DNA of 64,000 bases, from NCBI GenBank assembly GCA_031200235.1, contig CP133595.1, positions 372,001-436,000 of the forward strand. Reading direction: 5' to 3'. Shown here piece after piece: positions 26,721 through 36,406 of this stretch. The translations under genes were made by a program, and so were the position numbers. Each line of letters opens with the position of its first letter. Positions within the stretch are counted from its first letter, which is position 1. Origin of the DNA: Cuniculiplasma divulgatum (lineage in GTDB: Archaea; Thermoplasmatota; Thermoplasmata; Thermoplasmatales; Thermoplasmataceae). The notes under the pieces were generated by a model. It saw nothing but the letters and a program-made list of their open reading frames with translations, was not told the DNA's origin and made no database searches.

Positions 26721-28169
26721 TCACCCGAACAATCCGTTTGCCATGCTTATGAGGGATGGCCACCATATGACCACCACTGAAAGGGCCACTGTTATGAATG
26801 CAGAAGCATATATTGGTACCCTGGTTGAAGTCGACATATCAAATGACTCTCCGGGAATGGGATCCTTCCCAAACATATACAGAATGATCCTGAAATAATA
26901 GAAAACAGAAATTGCGCTGTTCAGTATGGCGATTATGGCAAGCCACCAGAGATTTCCCTCTATGAGTGACAGGAAAAGGAGATACTTGGCAAAGAACCCT
27001 CCAGTTATTGGGACTCCTGCCAGTGCAAGGAGCATCACTGCGAAACTCACAGCAGTTGCAGGTGATTTCTTGGCCAGGCCAGAAACGTCGCTGATCATAA
27101 CATTGTCTTTCTTGATCAGATTCAGTGTTATGAAAGCTCCACCCTTCATGAACACGTAAACTAGAGCATAGAACATCCCTGCCGCAACTGCCACATCAAC
27201 AACTGCAGAATTTGTGTTTCCTACAAAGCCCACCACTGCAAGCACAAGTATCAGATACCCTGCCTGCGCTATGCTGGAATATGCCAGGAGCCTTTTCAGG
27301 TTGTTCTGTGAGAGGGCTGCAACGTTGCCGTATGTCATTGTCAGTATGGAAAGTATGATGAAGAGATATGAAACATCCCTGAAATCCGAGGAGAAACCCA
27401 CAAGGAAAATCTTCAGTATTACCAGAAAAGCCAGGACCTTGCTTCCAGCAGCAAGATACGCAGAGATGGAATTTTCTGTGCCATCATAGGCATCAAGTGC
27501 CCACTGATGCATGGGAAATATTGCCAGCTTAAATCCGAACCCGATTATGAGGAACACAAGTGAAATGAGGAGTTCCGGCGAAGGTGAAGCTGATTTCAGT
27601 ACCTGGAGATTAAATGTTCCGGTCTGAAGAAAGAAGAATGAAGCACCGAAAAGTATGAATGCAGTTGCGATTGTTCCAGTGAAGAAGTACTTGATTGTGC
27701 CTTCCAGGTTACGCCTGGATTTGCCAAAGCTTGCCAGAACATACGTTCCTATACTGACTGATTCGAATGCCACGAAAAGCGTGATTATGTTATAGCTGAA
27801 CGCAGCAAATATCATGCCAACTGAAACAAAGAGCAGGGTTGCGTAGAATACTTCACTCTTTGATTTAATTGACCTTGTTGCCGGATATGAAATGAGCATT
27901 CCAGAAAGCAGCATGACTATGGCGAAGTATATGCCGAAGTCTGAGTACTGGAAAGTGCCATTAAAGAGGGATTTTCCAACAGGTGAAAGGAAAAATACCA
28001 TGATTGCGGATATTCCCAGGGCTCCGAATGAGATCCATGAGATTATACGCTTCTCGATTCTGAATGTTCCAAGGGCAAGGATTATGAAGCCCACAAGCCC
28101 AAGGAATATCTCAGGCGTGAATGTTACAAGAGCCTGTGCTCCACTCAGTGAAATTATTGCAGCTGTCAT
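26721..28169 (-). CDS. nuoN: NADH-quinone oxidoreductase-like complex I subunit N
   Basis: A 482-residue antiporter-like membrane subunit with about 14 helices, one of the three proton-pumping modules of complex I. Conserved features include an early membrane Glu in FVAFESVSIGTYVLASFG, a lysine in FKLAIFPMHQWALDAYDG and the later KRLLAYSSIAQAGY. It is the last recognisable nuo gene in the operon, sharing one base with nuoM. The subunit sits next to nuoM in the membrane arm. Confidence 0.93.
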   Translation of the reverse strand: MTAAIISLSGAQALVTFTPEIFLGLVGFIILALGTFRIEKRIISWISFGALGISAIMVFFLSPVGKSLFNGTFQYSDFGIYFAIVMLLSGMLISYPATRSIKSKSEVFYATLLFVSVGMIFAAFSYNIITLFVAFESVSIGTYVLASFGKSRRNLEGTIKYFFTGTIATAFILFGASFFFLQTGTFNLQVLKSASPSPELLISLVFLIIGFGFKLAIFPMHQWALDAYDGTENSISAYLAAGSKVLAFLVILKIFLVGFSSDFRDVSYLFIILSILTMTYGNVAALSQNNLKRLLAYSSIAQAGYLILVLAVVGFVGNTNSAVVDVAVAAGMFYALVYVFMKGGAFITLNLIKKDNVMISDVSGLAKKSPATAVSFAVMLLALAGVPITGGFFAKYLLFLSLIEGNLWWLAIIAILNSAISVFYYFRIILYMFGKDPIPGESFDMSTSTRVPIYASAFITVALSVVVIWWPSLISMANGLFG

Positions 28170-29650
28170 TAGATTATTCCTCCAACATAGGATACTAGTA
28201 TGCCATAGATCAGATTCGGAACTATTCCAAGAATGAATATGGCTGCGAACGTCCCAATAAGTATGGCAAATCTTGATGGCGTCAAGTCGGCGATCTTGCC
28301 GAGATTCTCATTATAGGGTCCGTAAAGCGATCTCTGCGCTGCCCATATGTGATAGGATGCAGTAACTATCATTCCAAGTATCACCAGCAGTATGAGCCAG
28401 CCGATTGCTGCAAAAGACCCCACAAGAATTGAGAACTCACCGATAAATCCTGCCAATCCTGGAAGGCCAAGGGATGCAAGCAGTCCAGCAAGAAGGAATG
28501 TGCTGAGCATTGGCACTTCACGGTAAATGCCACCAAGACCGTAGGTTGTTTCCTTTCCTGTACTGATCTTTATGAAATACAGCGCCGTGAATATCATGGC
28601 CATGATGAGCCCATGAGCCACTATCTGGAACATGCCACCAGCCAGCTCAAGGCTGGCGGTATATTTTGTGCCCTCCAGAAGGCCTGCTCCGAATGAAAGT
28701 GTGACAAAGCCCATTGCTCCCGCACTGGCGAATGCCATCATGCGCTTGAGGTTCTTCTGGATCAGCGCTGTGAATGAGAAATAAAGGAGGCTGATGATGC
28801 CCAGGGCAACCAGAAGCTGCAGTATACCGGTTCCAAGTGAGCTGTATATTGGCATGAGTATCCCGAACAGCCCGTAACCACCCATCAGGGATAAACCACC
28901 TGCAAGTATAACTGTGCCCGGATACGGGGATGTCTCATACGTATCAGGAAGCCAGGAGTGAAGAGGGAAAGATGGCATCTTCACCAGAAATGCGAAGAGG
29001 AAACCGAAAAATGCGAAATACCTGAGAGCAGTTGGAATCATGTCAATGTACTTCGACTGCATTAGCGCGCCTATCTCGAAGGTGAACACTCCCGTTGCAT
29101 CATAGTGATATGCGTATACTGTGAATATGGCAAGGAGAAGAAACACTGAACCTATGTGTGTATACACGAAGAACTTCAGTGAAACATGATCCTTGTTTCT
29201 TCCCCCGTATTGCGCAACCATGAAGTATACAGGTATGAGCACGACTTCCCAGAATATATAGAAAAACAGGAAGTCTCTGGAAATAAGTATTCCGTAGAGC
29301 CCAACCTCGGTTATCATGATGTATGAATACATTGTCTGGGTGAATTCATGCTTCCCTGCTATGAAAGCCGCGATGAATATGACAATTCCGGAAAGTATGA
29401 GCAGAGCATCGGCAAAGCCACTCACTCCAATGGAGAACGCAATACCGATGGAAGGTGCAAGATTGTAAACACTCTCTGAACGGAATCCTCCAGACCCGTA
29501 ACCCGTGCTGAATCTCAGTGTGCTGTATACTATTGTGGCAATAAGGAATATGGCAGTGGCGATGAGGGCATATTCACGCCTGCGATCCGTAAAGGCGAAT
29601 GAAAACAATGAGGCAAGTACCATTATTATGAATAGTATGAGAATGAACAA
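28169..29650 (-). CDS. nuoM: Complex I subunit M
   Basis: A 493-residue antiporter-like membrane subunit of complex I, about 14 helices. Hallmarks are the functional Glu in FFYIFWEVVLIPVYFMV, the lysine region VKMPSFPLHSWLPDTYETSP and KRMMAFASAGAMGFV. It lies between nuoL and nuoN with one-base junctions, so the three pump modules are translated from one message. Confidence 0.94.
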   Translation of the reverse strand: MFILILFIIMVLASLFSFAFTDRRREYALIATAIFLIATIVYSTLRFSTGYGSGGFRSESVYNLAPSIGIAFSIGVSGFADALLILSGIVIFIAAFIAGKHEFTQTMYSYIMITEVGLYGILISRDFLFFYIFWEVVLIPVYFMVAQYGGRNKDHVSLKFFVYTHIGSVFLLLAIFTVYAYHYDATGVFTFEIGALMQSKYIDMIPTALRYFAFFGFLFAFLVKMPSFPLHSWLPDTYETSPYPGTVILAGGLSLMGGYGLFGILMPIYSSLGTGILQLLVALGIISLLYFSFTALIQKNLKRMMAFASAGAMGFVTLSFGAGLLEGTKYTASLELAGGMFQIVAHGLIMAMIFTALYFIKISTGKETTYGLGGIYREVPMLSTFLLAGLLASLGLPGLAGFIGEFSILVGSFAAIGWLILLVILGMIVTASYHIWAAQRSLYGPYNENLGKIADLTPSRFAILIGTFAAIFILGIVPNLIYGILVSYVGGII

Positions 29651-29651
29651 G

Positions 29652-31589
29652 TTACATCAACCCCGCCAGAAGCATTATGATAAAAACAATGGAAATGCCT
29701 ATTATCAGAACAACAAAGTAGTTCTCCACAACTCCGTCCTGCAGCTTCCTGAAGAATGACCCAAGACTCAATGTTCCTGCCCCTGTCCTGTCCACTGCGT
29801 TGTTGTACGCATTCTCAAATGTGGCAATTCCTCCTGATACAGGTGTTATGACTCTCTCGGCAATTATGTTGGTGAAAAGAGTGTCAAGGTAGAACTTGTT
29901 CTTCGCAAGCCTGTAAAGCCTGTTCTTGCTGAAATCCATGTGTCTCCACCTGTCTGTGCCGTAAAGAACATATGTCACGATAAGGCCTATGGCCAGGAGC
30001 GTGATGGGTATGGCTTCAATGTAAATTGGAACAGACGGAACAAAAGCTTCCGGAGTGATGAATTTATAGAAAGGAGTCTGTATGAGGCCAAGTAAAAGTG
30101 CCCCTGCGGCAAGGATGAACAGTGGTATGAGCGCCCAGACAGAGGGGTCCTTTGCATGCTCAGCCAGGTGTGACCTGGGCTTTCCCAGCGAGACACGGAA
30201 GAACATCCTGAACGTGTAAAGTGTGGTGAGAAGCGAGCCGGTAGCAAGGAATATCCATGGGATAAAACTCCAGGCTGTGCCATAATGCGCATAATAAAGC
30301 CAGGAGGCTGAAATTATAGAATCCTTGGAGAAGTAGCCAGCAGTTCCAGGAAATGCTATGAGTGCCAGCGACCCTATGAAGAGAAGGGTGACTGTCATGG
30401 GCATCTTTCTCCACAGACCTCCCATGTCCCTTGTGTCCCTGAGATCCATAAGGGCTATGAGTATGGCACCTGCTGCCATGAACAGAAGTGCCTTAAACAC
30501 TGCGTGGACAACCAGATGGAACATTCCCAGAGGTACAGCAGCATAACCGAACAGTCCGCCAAGACCTATGGCTGCAAACATGTATCCTATCTGACTTATT
30601 GTTGAATATGCCAGGATACGTTTTATGTCATTTACAAATATTCCGATTATTCCAGCAAACACAGCAGTAAAGGCTCCAAGTATGGCCACTGAATAGAGTG
30701 CGAATGGTGCAGCTGCGTAAAATATGTTGAAGACCCTGGCAACAAGATAGACTCCGGCAGTAACCATTGTTGCTGCATGGATAAGAGCGGAAACCGTAGT
30801 TGGGCCTTCCATTGCATCCGGTATCCATACGTGAAGCGGGAACTGTGCGGATTTACCTGCTGCTCCTGCCAGAAACAGTACTGCAACAATACCAAGAGTG
30901 TTCTTTCCTATATAGGAAGCAATCAGACTGGCATTGTTGATAAGGAACGGTATGCTGAGAGGGCTGTTGCTGCCAAGACCTGGAAAACCAACCAGAGAAT
31001 CGTAAAGAATTGCCATTCCAACAAGGAATAGCAGATCACCAACTCTTGTCACTATGAATGCCTTCTTGGCAGCAGCTGTGGCATTTGGCTTGAAAAACCA
31101 GAAGCCTATGAGAAGGTATGAACACAGTCCCACCAGTTCCCAGAACAGGAAGAATACAACCAGGTTAGAAGCCACCACAAGCCCCAGCATTCCCGCTGTG
31201 AACAGGGAAGTTTCCGCAAAATACACATGCTTATTGGGATCATTCTTCATGTAATACAGGGCAAATAGATGTATCATCAATGACACAAATGATACCATAA
31301 GTGCCATCATTATGGAGAGCCTGTCAATGAATATGCCAATGTCTATGTTGAAGAACCACAGGTAATGGTTGTATGCGTATTGCCCGGTAATAACATAAAG
31401 TTTTGAGCTGTTTGACACAACCGTTCCGGCATCAACGTAGAAAAATGTTATTATTGAGGCAACCAGTGCTCCGCCAACAGCAAGAGATGCTATGATCCCT
31501 GCCAGCGATTTATAACGCTTCCCAACTGCGAGAGCTATTGGGGCACCAATGAGAGGACTTAGAAATATGAACCAACCAGGCCAATACAT
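29652..31589 (-). CDS. nuoL: Complex I subunit L
   Basis: A 645-residue subunit, the distal proton-pumping module of complex I. It shows [20 protein letters not shown] with the key Glu, [30 protein letters not shown] (with TTVSAL here), and [20 protein letters not shown]. The extra C-terminal part contains the long lateral helix and a last anchoring membrane helix ([16 protein letters not shown]). Length is typical. It is followed by nuoM and preceded by nuoK. Confidence 0.95.
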   Translation of the reverse strand: [645 protein letters not shown]

Positions 31590-31590
31590 G

Positions 31591-31890
31591 TTACCACTTT
31601 ATCTCCTTCAGCAGGGAAATGGCAATCCTGCCGACCTTTTTATATGTGGCTGTGAGCAGACTGAGGCCCACAACTGATTCCACTGCGCCTATTGCAATGC
31701 CAAACAGCGCCATTATTAATGGATCAACTGATCCGTAGGCTATTGCTACGGCAACGAGATTGAGAATTGCAGAGTTAATGATTATCTCAAGGGAGATCAG
31801 CATCTTAATGCCGATGTTGGACGTCATCACCCCATAGAGGCCAATGACAAAGAGGATCAGGGAAAGCATGCTCACAAGAAGTATCTGCAT
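31591..31890 (-). CDS. nuoK: Complex I subunit K
   Basis: A 99-residue three-helix subunit homologous to the Mrp C subunit. The membrane glutamates in helix 2 (LISLEIIINSAILNL) and helix 3 region (FGIAIGAVESVVGLSLL) are kept; they form part of the charged axis of the membrane arm. It shares one base with the second nuoJ piece. Confidence 0.93.
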   Translation of the reverse strand: MQILLVSMLSLILFVIGLYGVMTSNIGIKMLISLEIIINSAILNLVAVAIAYGSVDPLIMALFGIAIGAVESVVGLSLLTATYKKVGRIAISLLKEIKW

Positions 31891-32108
31891 TAATCTTCCC
31901 TCCCTGCTATATAGAACATGCCTATGATTCCGGCCACCAGAATGAGCGAAAGCAGTTCAAATGGTATAAGGTATTTTCCGAACAGCGTGGTTCCGATCTG
32001 GGCAATGTTCTGTGAAGATGGGGTGAAGTTGTACCTTATCCTTGCCACTTCAATTCCGAATACAACAAGGAACAGGGCAGCCGCAACTGCTGATAATTTG
32101 TTATTCAA
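31890..32108 (-). CDS. nuoJ2: Complex I subunit J, C-terminal piece
   Basis: A 72-residue, two-helix protein that corresponds to the C-terminal part of NuoJ: an N-terminal helix, a hydrophilic loop (NFTPSSQNIAQIGTTLFGKY) and FELLSLILVAGIIGMFYIAGR, the conserved last helix with its Glu. It overlaps the N-terminal piece by eight bases in another frame. Both pieces have their own start and stop and flow into the operon, so this is a split gene rather than an error. Split nuoJ genes are known in haloarchaea. Confidence 0.85.
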   Translation of the reverse strand: MNNKLSAVAAALFLVVFGIEVARIRYNFTPSSQNIAQIGTTLFGKYLIPFELLSLILVAGIIGMFYIAGRED

Positions 32109-32349
32109 GTTCCTTACCTCCGCTGAGCATCAGTGTAAATACGAGCAGTGTTACTACTGCGCCCACAAAGACTAGAAGCTCCACGGCCCCTATGATTGAT
32201 CCACCAAGGAATATGAAGAGTGCGGAGAGCATTACCAGGAAGACCATCAGATAAACCGCAGAATGCGTAAGGTTCTTTTCTGCAACGGTCTTGAGCGCAA
32301 GTGGTATCAGGATAATGGCGAACAGTATGAGGACAATGGTGTAGATCAC
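32101..32349 (-). CDS. nuoJ1: Complex I subunit J, N-terminal piece
   Basis: An 82-residue, three-helix protein matching the N-terminal part of NuoJ. It includes the conserved stretch NLTHSAVYLMVFLVMLSALF and the pi-bulge helix GAVELLVFVGAVVTLLVFTLML. The ATG overlaps the nuoI stop by four bases. The stop falls at the point where bacterial NuoJ passes from helix 3 to its loop, with the second piece starting eight bases before it. Confidence 0.87.
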   Translation of the reverse strand: MIYTIVLILFAIILIPLALKTVAEKNLTHSAVYLMVFLVMLSALFIFLGGSIIGAVELLVFVGAVVTLLVFTLMLSGGKELE

Positions 32350-32780
32350 TTTATCACCTCGTCCTCGGGCAGTGAGAGCTCTTCAGGGGAATAAGTGAAA
32401 CTGTTTCTTGTCCTGGCGAGTTCGAACGTATGCGTAAGGTAAATGGCATCAGTAGGACAGATCTCCTCACAATTGCGGCATACTGTGCAGGTGCCGAAGT
32501 TAACATCAGGATATATGTGCCTCTTGTTTCTTGGGTTATCACGGTTCACCTTCTGCATGGTTATGCTCTTGTTTGGACAGACCTGCTCGCAGAGGGTACA
32601 CCCAACACAGTCATCAAGGCTCAGGAATATCCTGAACCTGAACCTGTCGGGGTAATCCGGCTTCTCTTCAGGATACTGCACCGTTACCGGCTTCTGGAAA
32701 ACGTGTTTGCCCACAGTTACAACTGCCTTTATTGTGCCTATCAGCGGTATTTCCTTCTTTGGTTCTTTAACTTCTATCAT
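32346..32780 (-). CDS. nuoI: Complex I subunit I, 2x[4Fe-4S] protein
   Basis: A 144-residue iron-sulfur subunit. Two [4Fe-4S] motifs are complete: CVGCTLCEQVCPNKSI and CTVCRNCEEICPTDAI. The subunit relays electrons from the input module to NuoB. Because no nuoE, nuoF or nuoG gene accompanies it, NuoI is a candidate docking point for ferredoxin or another donor. It overlaps nuoH and nuoJ1 by four bases each. Confidence 0.95.
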   Translation of the reverse strand: MIEVKEPKKEIPLIGTIKAVVTVGKHVFQKPVTVQYPEEKPDYPDRFRFRIFLSLDDCVGCTLCEQVCPNKSITMQKVNRDNPRNKRHIYPDVNFGTCTVCRNCEEICPTDAIYLTHTFELARTRNSFTYSPEELSLPEDEVIK

Positions 32781-33817
32781 AGCGACAACCCCAGAGTTAA
32801 TATTCCTGCAATTACCAGGTTAATTATAGCTGCCGGCAACAGATACTTCCATCCCATATTGACAAACCTGTCTATCCTTATCCTTGGAACTGACAGCCAG
32901 ATTGTGAATGAAAGTATGACCAAGACCATTGCCTTGATGAAGAGATATATGAATCCAGCATCGCCTGAAAATGGGCCATTGTATGCACCAAGATAAAGGA
33001 GGGACACTATCATTGAACCCAGGAAGATGCTTCCGAACATTCCCATGTAGAACATGCCGAACCTCATGCCGGAATACTCAATGGAATGGCCTGAGACAAG
33101 CTCACTGTCACTTTCACTCATATCAAAAGGAGAATAAGCTGCCCTTGCAATCATTGCAATGAAGAAAACACCAAGGCCGATCACCTGTGGTATACCATAT
33201 GGAATGGACTGAACGGAAATAAGGTTCACCAGGTCGAGCGGCTGATTTGTCCTGGCTGATGCCATCATCACCAGGGCAAGCACAGAGATCATCATTGGAA
33301 TTTCAAAGGATATATCCTTGGCAACCCCCCTCAGGGCTCCCAGCACGGCATATTTGTTCTTGGAACTCACGCCTGCCAGAACTTCCCCTACAGGCATAAT
33401 GGCCAGTGCCGCGAAGAGAAGCAGGAGGGAAACATCGGAATGTGTAATGGTGAGTGACCCGATGTAATAGAAATCTCCATATGGAATGATGGCAAACGCC
33501 ATTATGAGACCGAGGAAAACAACTATTGGTGCAATCTTGTAGGGCAGATCATCACGCCTGCTTGGGAGTATGCTTTCCTTTCCAACGAGCTTCAGGGCAT
33601 CAGCTATGAGCTGCAGTGTGCCAGCTTTACCCACTCTGTTGGGACCTATCCTCAGCTGCACACGGGCCATGTATTTACGGAAGAGGTATATCATGACTAT
33701 GAGCATGACCACTACGAAAATCAGCATGAACAGTGTTTCGAAGAAATAAGCCAGAATATAAGCAGGGTAATGCCCCAGTATTCCAAAGAATGCCGCCAAC
33801 CTTTCCAGGACACTCAT
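32777..33817 (-). CDS. nuoH: Complex I subunit H
   Basis: A 346-residue membrane subunit with about eight helices that forms the quinone-binding tunnel with NuoB and NuoD. Conserved sequences include RVQLRIGPNRVGKAG-LQLIADALKL near the start and the loop RAAYSPFDMSESDSELVSGHSIEYSGM. It overlaps nuoD by four bases. Confidence 0.95.
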   Translation of the reverse strand: MSVLERLAAFFGILGHYPAYILAYFFETLFMLIFVVVMLIVMIYLFRKYMARVQLRIGPNRVGKAGTLQLIADALKLVGKESILPSRRDDLPYKIAPIVVFLGLIMAFAIIPYGDFYYIGSLTITHSDVSLLLLFAALAIMPVGEVLAGVSSKNKYAVLGALRGVAKDISFEIPMMISVLALVMMASARTNQPLDLVNLISVQSIPYGIPQVIGLGVFFIAMIARAAYSPFDMSESDSELVSGHSIEYSGMRFGMFYMGMFGSIFLGSMIVSLLYLGAYNGPFSGDAGFIYLFIKAMVLVILSFTIWLSVPRIRIDRFVNMGWKYLLPAAIINLVIAGILTLGLSL

Positions 33818-34953
33818 CTGTCCACCTCGCCGAACACGAGGTCAGTGGTACCTGAAATTGAGAAAAGATCAGCTATCATGACATCCTTGGCCAGATATGG
33901 AAGAACACTGAGATTCCTCATGGCAGGGCTCCTCACGTGGACCCTGTAGGGCTTGACACTTCCATCTGCTACAATATAGACGCCAAATTCACCCTTGGAG
34001 GATTCTGTCCTTGCATATGCCTCCCCCTCTCCCCTCAGCCTTATCATCAGGGATTTCTTTGCTTTGGGATTGAAATATGGGCCATCAGGTATCTTCTTGA
34101 TGGCCTGCTTGATTATTCTTATGGACTGGCGCATCTCCTCAAACCTTACCAGAAATCTGGCAAGATTGTCTTTCTTGTATGATACCGGTATGTCAAAGTT
34201 CAGCTTATCGTAAACAAGGTATGGCTCAGCCTTCCTTACGTCATAATCCACGCCAGATGCCCTTAGCATTGGACCGGTCACCCCGTATTCTATTGCAACC
34301 TCAGGCTCAAGAATGCCCACTCCCTTGTTTCTTGATATGAATATGTCATTCTTCACGAATGTGCTGAAAATTTCCTCGAGCTTCTTGGGGAACTCCTCGG
34401 TGAACTGATCTATGTCGTAAATAATCTGGTCATCAATATCCTGGTAAACTCCACCAATGCTCATGTAATTTGTCTGCTGCCTTGAGCCGCTTACTGCGGT
34501 AAAAATTCTCAGTATCTTTTCCCGCTCTATGAAGCAGTAGAAGAATGGGGTTAGCATACCAAGGTCAAGGCCAAAAGCTCCAGCCCACACAAGATGGGCT
34601 GCGATCCTGTTGAGCTCTGCCATTATGACTCTTATCCACTGTGCCCTTTCAGGAGGCGGAATTCCAAGAACTTTCTCAGCAGCTTCCAGATAACCAAGCT
34701 CCATGTTCATTGCGCCAACATAATCCATCCTGTCAAAGTAAATTAGGGAATCGCAGTAATAATCCATCTCACAGAGTTTTTCAGCATTTCTGTGGAGATA
34801 TCCTATAATGGGCTCAACGTCCTTGACTGTTTCTCCGTCAAGCTTTACTCTCAGCCTCAGTACACCATGAGTGGATGGATGCTGCGGACCGATGTTGAGC
34901 TCAACCCACTCCCTGGACTGATCTATCTTCTCCCCTTCAACAACCATTACCAA
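33814..34953 (-). CDS. nuoD: Complex I 49-kDa-type subunit D
   Basis: A 379-residue NuoD, which lines the quinone site. The conserved start ELNIGPQHPSTHGVLRL carries the quinone-binding His, and the closing TTDLVFGEVDR is the family ending. The nickel-binding cysteines of the related hydrogenases are absent, as expected for complex I. It overlaps nuoC by seven bases; internal ATG starts a few codons on would avoid that. Confidence 0.95.
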   Translation of the reverse strand: MVMVVEGEKIDQSREWVELNIGPQHPSTHGVLRLRVKLDGETVKDVEPIIGYLHRNAEKLCEMDYYCDSLIYFDRMDYVGAMNMELGYLEAAEKVLGIPPPERAQWIRVIMAELNRIAAHLVWAGAFGLDLGMLTPFFYCFIEREKILRIFTAVSGSRQQTNYMSIGGVYQDIDDQIIYDIDQFTEEFPKKLEEIFSTFVKNDIFISRNKGVGILEPEVAIEYGVTGPMLRASGVDYDVRKAEPYLVYDKLNFDIPVSYKKDNLARFLVRFEEMRQSIRIIKQAIKKIPDGPYFNPKAKKSLMIRLRGEGEAYARTESSKGEFGVYIVADGSVKPYRVHVRSPAMRNLSVLPYLAKDVMIADLFSISGTTDLVFGEVDR

Positions 34954-35408
34954 CCATCTCCGGGATCAAAGGTTGCGTAATCATTGCCGTCTTCGTCCAT
35001 GTTTATGTACTGTACCTTTGACAGGTCATAGTTCTTCCTGAGTGGGTGGCCAACCCAGGATTCTGGCAGGAACAGGCGCTTAAGGTTTGGATGGCCTTCA
35101 AAGACTATACCCAGCATGTCATACTGTTCACGCTCTTCCCAGTTGGCCGAAGCATACAGGGATGAAATACTGGGCATTCTTTCATCCGTAGTCTCTGTTC
35201 TGACAACTACGTACTCATTTTCCTTCATGTTGTGAAGGTGATAAACCACTTCCAGCCTGTCCTTGCGGTCAATGCCGGTAATCAGGGAAAGATGGTCGTA
35301 GCCCTTGCTCTTCAGGTCCTTTATCAGTTCAACAAGATTTTCCTTGGCGACCTTGAGATTTCTCCTTCCATCCTTTCCCCTGGTCTCCTCGATAATTTCA
35401 ACCAACAA
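34947..35408 (-). CDS. nuoC: Complex I 30-kDa-type subunit C
   Basis: A 153-residue NuoC. The signature NWEEREQYDMLGIVFEGHPNLKRLFLPESW is clear, with GHPLRKNYDL after it. NuoC and NuoD are separate here, unlike the fused form of Escherichia coli. A three-base gap separates it from nuoB. Confidence 0.94.
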   Translation of the reverse strand: MLVEIIEETRGKDGRRNLKVAKENLVELIKDLKSKGYDHLSLITGIDRKDRLEVVYHLHNMKENEYVVVRTETTDERMPSISSLYASANWEEREQYDMLGIVFEGHPNLKRLFLPESWVGHPLRKNYDLSKVQYINMDEDGNDYATFDPGDGW

Positions 35409-35411
35409 TCA

Positions 35412-35885
35412 TCACCTCTCCGCTTCGTTCCGTATCTTTTTCTGAAGCAGCATTATGCCGTATGTCAGCGCCTCAGGAGTTGGCGGGCATCCTGGAACAT
35501 ATACGTCAACTGGAACCACCCTGTCAACACCCAGGACCACGGAATATCCAAGATGATATGGCCCTCCCTGGATGACGCAGACTCCCATTGCTATAACGTA
35601 CTTGGGGTAAGGCATCTCATCATAGATTCTCCTTAGCCTTGGCGCCATCTTTTTCGTGACAGTGCCTGATACTATCATCAGATCAGACTGCCGGGGTGAG
35701 TTTCTGAAAATTTCACTCCCAAACCTTGAAATATCCAGATTGGAAGCCTGTATTGCCATCATCTCTATGGCGCAGCATGCCAGTCCAAAAGTCAACGGCC
35801 AGAGCGAGTTGCTTCTGGCCCATTCCATGGCCTGATCAACTGTTGTTGTAAGTGCACCGCCTTCTCCACTCTTCACTTCTGCCAC
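35412..35885 (-). CDS. nuoB: Complex I subunit B, N2 cluster protein
   Basis: A 157-residue NuoB that holds the terminal [4Fe-4S] cluster N2. The tandem cysteines are in [13 protein letters not shown], the third in [12 protein letters not shown] and the fourth in [13 protein letters not shown]. Its start overlaps nuoA by 13 bases. Confidence 0.95.
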   Translation of the reverse strand: MAEVKSGEGGALTTTVDQAMEWARSNSLWPLTFGLACCAIEMMAIQASNLDISRFGSEIFRNSPRQSDLMIVSGTVTKKMAPRLRRIYDEMPYPKYVIAMGVCVIQGGPYHLGYSVVLGVDRVVPVDVYVPGCPPTPEALTYGIMLLQKKIRNEAER

Positions 35886-36331
35886 CTCATATATCCTTCC
35901 CTGAAAGCATAATAGACCACAAACAGTGGCATGGCCAGGAACAGGATTGTCTCAAGGAACGGGAATATTCCCAGTGCTTTGAAATCAAATGCCCACGGGA
36001 AAAGAAGGACCATATCCACATCAAAAAGTATGAAAAGAAGAATTATAACGTAATACTGAACGGTAACGAATTTGCCTATTTCTCCCCGGGCAACCTCGCC
36101 GGTTTCATACGGCTCCAGGTATGACCCATCTTTGGCGGGGGGTGAACGTTCAAGAACCAGATTCTGAATAATATCGTCCGGTTTCATGCTAAACTTCTTA
36201 TTTGGCCTGTACCGGCTTTCCCCAAGTGTGGGAAGAAGCATAAACAGTCCGATCATCCCGAGAACCATTAGAACCAGGGTGATTAGCAATGGGATGTATC
36301 CGTCCAACATCCACTGAGTATCGTTAGACAT
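35873..36331 (-). CDS. nuoA: Complex I subunit A
   Basis: A NuoA of up to 152 residues with three membrane helices. Family features are [20 protein letters not shown] in the first loop and [27 protein letters not shown] with its conserved acidic residues. It is the first gene of the operon. The annotated start is the ATG at 36331, but a TATA-like box sits only a few bases before it. The ATG at 36310 (residue 8, MLDGYIPLL) lies about 26 bases from that box and may be the true leaderless start. Confidence 0.92.
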   Translation of the reverse strand: MSNDTQWMLDGYIPLLITLVLMVLGMIGLFMLLPTLGESRYRPNKKFSMKPDDIIQNLVLERSPPAKDGSYLEPYETGEVARGEIGKFVTVQYYVIILLFILFDVDMVLLFPWAFDFKALGIFPFLETILFLAMPLFVVYYAFREGYMRWQK

Positions 36332-36339
36332 TATTTAAG
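36332..36339 (-). promoter_or_regulatory. Putative TATA box of the nuo operon
   Basis: CTTAAATA on the minus strand. Its centre is about 26 bases from the ATG at 36310 but only about five from the longer-frame ATG at 36331. Confidence 0.4.
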
Positions 36340-36406
36340 AATTGTTTAGCAGATCGAATTTCGGCTTATTTTACAAGGTGTACCGTCAATATTTTAATTT
36401 TTATAT

